From: an uncultured Oscillospiraceae bacterium
Lineage (GTDB): Bacteria > Bacillota > Clostridia > Oscillospirales > Oscillospiraceae
Direction: 5' to 3'
Assembly: GCA_910585815.1 (NCBI GenBank)
Contig: CAJUFJ010000040.1
Span: forward strand, 1-31,667
Length of the DNA: 31,667 nt
The position numbers and the translations under genes are program-made. Shown one piece after another: positions 29,125 through 31,667 of this stretch; position 1 is the stretch's first letter; each line of letters starts with the position of its first letter. The notes under the pieces are model-generated. The model worked only from the letters and a program-made list of their open reading frames with translations. It ran no database searches and was not told the origin of the DNA.

Positions 29125-31667
29125 TTAGCCCAGCAGCTGGAGAACGCCCTGAGGAACCTGGTTGGCCTGGGCCAGCATGGCCTGGGCGGACTGCACCAGG
29201 ATGTTGTTCTTGGTGTAGCTCATCATCTCCTCGGCCACGTCGGTGTCGCGGATGGTGGACTCGGCGTCCTGGATGTTCTCGGCCATCACGGACAGGTTGT
29301 TGGCGGTGTGCTCCAGACGGTTCTGGGTGGCGCCCAGGTCGCCGCGGACACCGGACACATAGTTAATGGCGTCGCGGATGGTCTGGATGGCGGCGGCGGC
29401 GTCGGTCTGGTTGCCGATGTTCAGGTCGGCAATGCCCATGGCATCGGTGTGCATGTCGCCGATGGAGACCTTCAGCTGGTTGTAATCCTCGCTGGTGTCG
29501 CCGATCTGGAGGGTCAGGGCCTTGCTGTCGTCAGCCTCAACGGCCTCCTTGCCGGCGGTCTTGAAGCCGAAGGACTTCTCGATGGCCTCCAGGCTGGTCA
29601 GGCTGCTGGTGATGCCGTCCTTCTCCACAAAGTCGGTCTGGTCCTTCTTCTCGGTGAAGGTCATACGGGTGCCGTCGTGGCCCACGGTGTAGGTGGAGTT
29701 GCCGTTGGCAACCTTGGTCAGACGGTCGGCAGCCTCAATGAGGTCTTCCTTCTTGCTCAGGTCCAGATCGCCCACGTAAACCTTGTTGTCGGCGTTGGCA
29801 TCCAGCTTGCCCTTGTCCGCCTCGTCGGTGGTGAAGGTGTAGGTGGTCTTGCCGATGGTGATCTGGTTGCCGTTGGCGGCCATGGCCTTGGACAGGTTGA
29901 AGTAGGTGCTGGCCAGACGCTCGCCGGCGGCCTCGCCCTTCTTGGCGATGTTGGTGGTGGACACGTTGTAGTCACCGCTCAGCTTGGGATCGCCACCGGC
30001 CTTGCCGACGGTAACGGCAACCTTGGTGCTGTCAGCCGCTCCGGGGTTGTCAGCGGTGAAGGTTACCTTGCTTGCGGTGGCAGTAGCGGTGGTATCGGTG
30101 GGTGCTGCGGCGGCCGCCAAGGCGGCGGCAATCTGATCGGCGGTGGCGTCCTCGGCAACCACGACGGCCGTATTAGTGCCGGAGGCATCAGCGGCATCCT
30201 TCACGAACTCATAGGTCTTGTCGCCTACGGTAATGGTACCGTTGATAACATCCTGGCCGGTCTTGCCGGTGAAGTCGATCACGGAGGAGGCTTGGGTGGC
30301 GGCGTCGTCAGTGCCTGCGGCCCAAGTACCGCCGGTGAGGCCGGTGTCAGCCTCTGCCTGGCCGGCGGTGGCATCAGTACCCAGCTCCTTGGAGGTCAGG
30401 ACGATCTTGTTGTCAGCAGCATTTACAGTAGCCGTGAACTTGGCGCCCAGAGTGGCGTCGGCATTGTAAGCCGTCGCATAGGCATTAGCAAGCTCAGCCA
30501 CGGTAGAATCGGTGGTGGCAGTCACATCAAAGGCCTTGCCGTCAACAGTCACAGAGTACGTGTTGTCAGCACCGGTCTTGTCGGCAATGCCGGTGGCCTT
30601 GGCGGTTGTGAGAGCATCAGTAAGAGTATAGGTGGTGTTGGTATTGGTATCAACAGTATTATCGACCGCACCGCCTGCAGCCAGACCGAGCCCGGTGAAA
30701 TCCGCCTCAGCAGCAGTAGTGCCAGTTGTCTTGACGACAAGGTCAGTGCCAGTTACAGTCACGGTGAACCCGGTGTTCTCAGCTTCAAATGCATCCTTCC
30801 ACAGGGTCAGTAGCTCATCTTGAGAGATTCCATCCTTGTTCGCGGTTACGTCATAGGACTTGCCGGCGACTGTGACGGTGTACTGGTTGCCGTTCTTGGA
30901 CTGGGCCAGAGTGACCTGGACAGGAGCGGCGTTGGAGGTATACGCGCCAGCGGTCTTACCGGTGGCGTTCTTGCCGGCGGTGGTGGTGGAGGTGGCAATC
31001 TCGCTGGCCTTGGCGGTACCGGCGGAGACGCTGACCTTCAGCTCGGGGTCAAAGCTCACGTCGTCGGGGTTGTTCTGGGTGAAGGTGATACGTCCGTCAC
31101 CGGCGTTCTCGGCGGTGAACTCAGCGCCGTCAGCACCAAACTTCACAGCGGTGTTGTCGTAGGCGGTGCCGTCCTCATAAGCGAAGGAGACCTTGTCGGT
31201 GTCGCCGTCGCCCAGAGCGGCCGCAATGTCCTCAGCGGTCAGAGCGGTGCCGGAGAAGTCGTCCTGCAGGGTACCAATCAGCTTGGTGCCGCCAACATCA
31301 ACGGTAAAGCTCTGGCCCTTGGTTCCGCTGACCGCCAGGTTGTGCAGGTCAACAGACATGGTGGTGTCTTCAGCAGCCTCACCGGCCTCGGCATGGAGGA
31401 CGGTGTCCTTGCCCAGAATCTGACCCACGCTGGGCAGCATGCCGGCGGCGGTGCTCTCGGTGGCGTCAACAGCGGCCCGGGCGTTGCCGTCCATGGAGCC
31501 GTCCAGCAGCTTGATGCCGTTGAAGTTGGCGGAATCAGCGATGCGGTTAATTTCGGACTTCAGCTGCTCGACCTCCTTCTGGAGGGCAGCGCGGTCAACC
31601 TCGTTGTCGTAGGTGCCGTTGGCGGACTGAGTGGCCAGGTAGTCCATGCGGTTGAGCATGTCCTGGA
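29125..31667 (-). CDS. fliC: very large flagellin with repeated central modules (N-terminus outside window)
   Basis: Secreted subunit of the flagellar filament, partial: the first ~90 or so residues lie beyond the right edge, and the frame is open to the edge. The visible start is conserved D1 flagellin sequence (QDMLNRMDYLATQSANGTYD, then NEINRIADS-type sequence EINRIADSANFNGIKLLDGS). The last ~90 residues are a full conserved C-terminal D1/D0 (YVSGVRGDLGATQNRLEHTA, NLSVMAENIQDAESTIRDTD, ending VPQGVLQLLG). The ~640 residues between are a variable region with about five beta-rich modules such as NQYTVTVAGKSYDVT and NTYSVTVDGKAFDVT. Over 840 residues are visible, against ~270-500 in common flagellins. 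The central stretch (about 30450-30900) is more AT-rich than the ends. Only one flagellin is visible here. Confidence 0.95.
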   Translation of the reverse strand, partial: QDMLNRMDYLATQSANGTYDNEVDRAALQKEVEQLKSEINRIADSANFNGIKLLDGSMDGNARAAVDATESTAAGMLPSVGQILGKDTVLHAEAGEAAEDTTMSVDLHNLAVSGTKGQSFTVDVGGTKLIGTLQDDFSGTALTAEDIAAALGDGDTDKVSFAYEDGTAYDNTAVKFGADGAEFTAENAGDGRITFTQNNPDDVSFDPELKVSVSAGTAKASEIATSTTTAGKNATGKTAGAYTSNAAPVQVTLAQSKNGNQYTVTVAGKSYDVTANKDGISQDELLTLWKDAFEAENTGFTVTVTGTDLVVKTTGTTAAEADFTGLGLAAGGAVDNTVDTNTNTTYTLTDALTTAKATGIADKTGADNTYSVTVDGKAFDVTATTDSTVAELANAYATAYNADATLGAKFTATVNAADNKIVLTSKELGTDATAGQAEADTGLTGGTWAAGTDDAATQASSVIDFTGKTGQDVINGTITVGDKTYEFVKDAADASGTNTAVVVAEDATADQIAAALAAAAAPTDTTATATASKVTFTADNPGAADSTKVAVTVGKAGGDPKLSGDYNVSTTNIAKKGEAAGERLASTYFNLSKAMAANGNQITIGKTTYTFTTDEADKGKLDANADNKVYVGDLDLSKKEDLIEAADRLTKVANGNSTYTVGHDGTRMTFTEKKDQTDFVEKDGITSSLTSLEAIEKSFGFKTAGKEAVEADDSKALTLQIGDTSEDYNQLKVSIGDMHTDAMGIADLNIGNQTDAAAAIQTIRDAINYVSGVRGDLGATQNRLEHTANNLSVMAENIQDAESTIRDTDVAEEMMSYTKNNILVQSAQAMLAQANQVPQGVLQLLG

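Noticed and set aside
29125..30813. Long plus-strand open frame opposite the flagellin gene
   Set aside because: Its Gly/Val-rich repeats mirror the Ala/Thr-rich flagellin modules. It has no family sequence of its own.
1..31667. tRNA, rRNA, CRISPR arrays, transposases, phage genes
   Set aside because: None was seen on either strand. Repeats present are isolated inverted elements, not arrays.

Overview
The window looks like a chromosomal segment of a GC-rich, motile, anaerobic gut Firmicute, most likely of the Oscillospiraceae (Flavonifractor/Lawsonibacter/Oscillibacter-like). This rests on GC-rich codon use with strong AGGAGG ribosome sites, sigma-A-type TTGACA/TATAAT promoters, lipoprotein-type binding proteins, fermentation genes (ldh, pfk), a flagellin, and inverted-repeat elements of a style common in this group. 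The taxonomy is inferred, not proven.

Region 1 (1-8409, all minus strand) appears to be one catabolic locus for an amino-sugar-containing saccharide. In transcription order it holds galE, an unrecognised 488-residue gene, a sugar-1-phosphate nucleotidyltransferase, an N-acetylhexosamine 1-kinase (NahK type), a PocR/AraC-type regulator, and then a binding-protein-dependent sugar ABC transporter (binding lipoprotein and two permeases, the second cut by the left edge). The enzyme set matches the lacto-N-biose/galacto-N-biose salvage route (kinase, uridylyl transfer, C4 epimerase). The matching phosphorylase is not in the window and could lie beyond the left edge. A 12-mer (GAAAATCGTACG) occurs in both control regions of this locus.

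Region 2 (8530-11045) holds a Na+-coupled amino-acid transporter of the NSS family and an aldose-1-epimerase-family protein, both on the plus strand, closed by a bidirectional terminator. Region 3 (11046-15200, minus) is a polyamine ABC transporter operon, potA-potB-potCD, in which the PotC permease and PotD binding protein are fused. Region 4 (15260-17667) has an AT-rich orphan gene and a uridine phosphorylase (minus), diverging from an exported protein of unknown function (plus).

Region 5 (17674-20745, plus) is a potassium uptake operon trkA-trkH, preceded by a MITE-like inverted-repeat element that reaches the trkA leader. Region 6 (20781-24234) pairs a sugar-type solute-binding lipoprotein directly with a chemoreceptor and no transporter, suggesting binding-protein-mediated chemotaxis. 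A small lipoprotein lies convergent to it. Region 7 (24467-28975) carries L-lactate dehydrogenase (plus), then phosphofructokinase and polyphosphate kinase (minus), the last two separated by a perfect 26-bp inverted repeat. Region 8 (29057 to the right edge, minus) is a very large flagellin with a long central region of repeated beta-rich modules, cut at its N-terminus.

No tRNA, rRNA, CRISPR array, phage or insertion-sequence transposase was seen. The long open frames antisense to the genes are explained by GC-rich codon bias.
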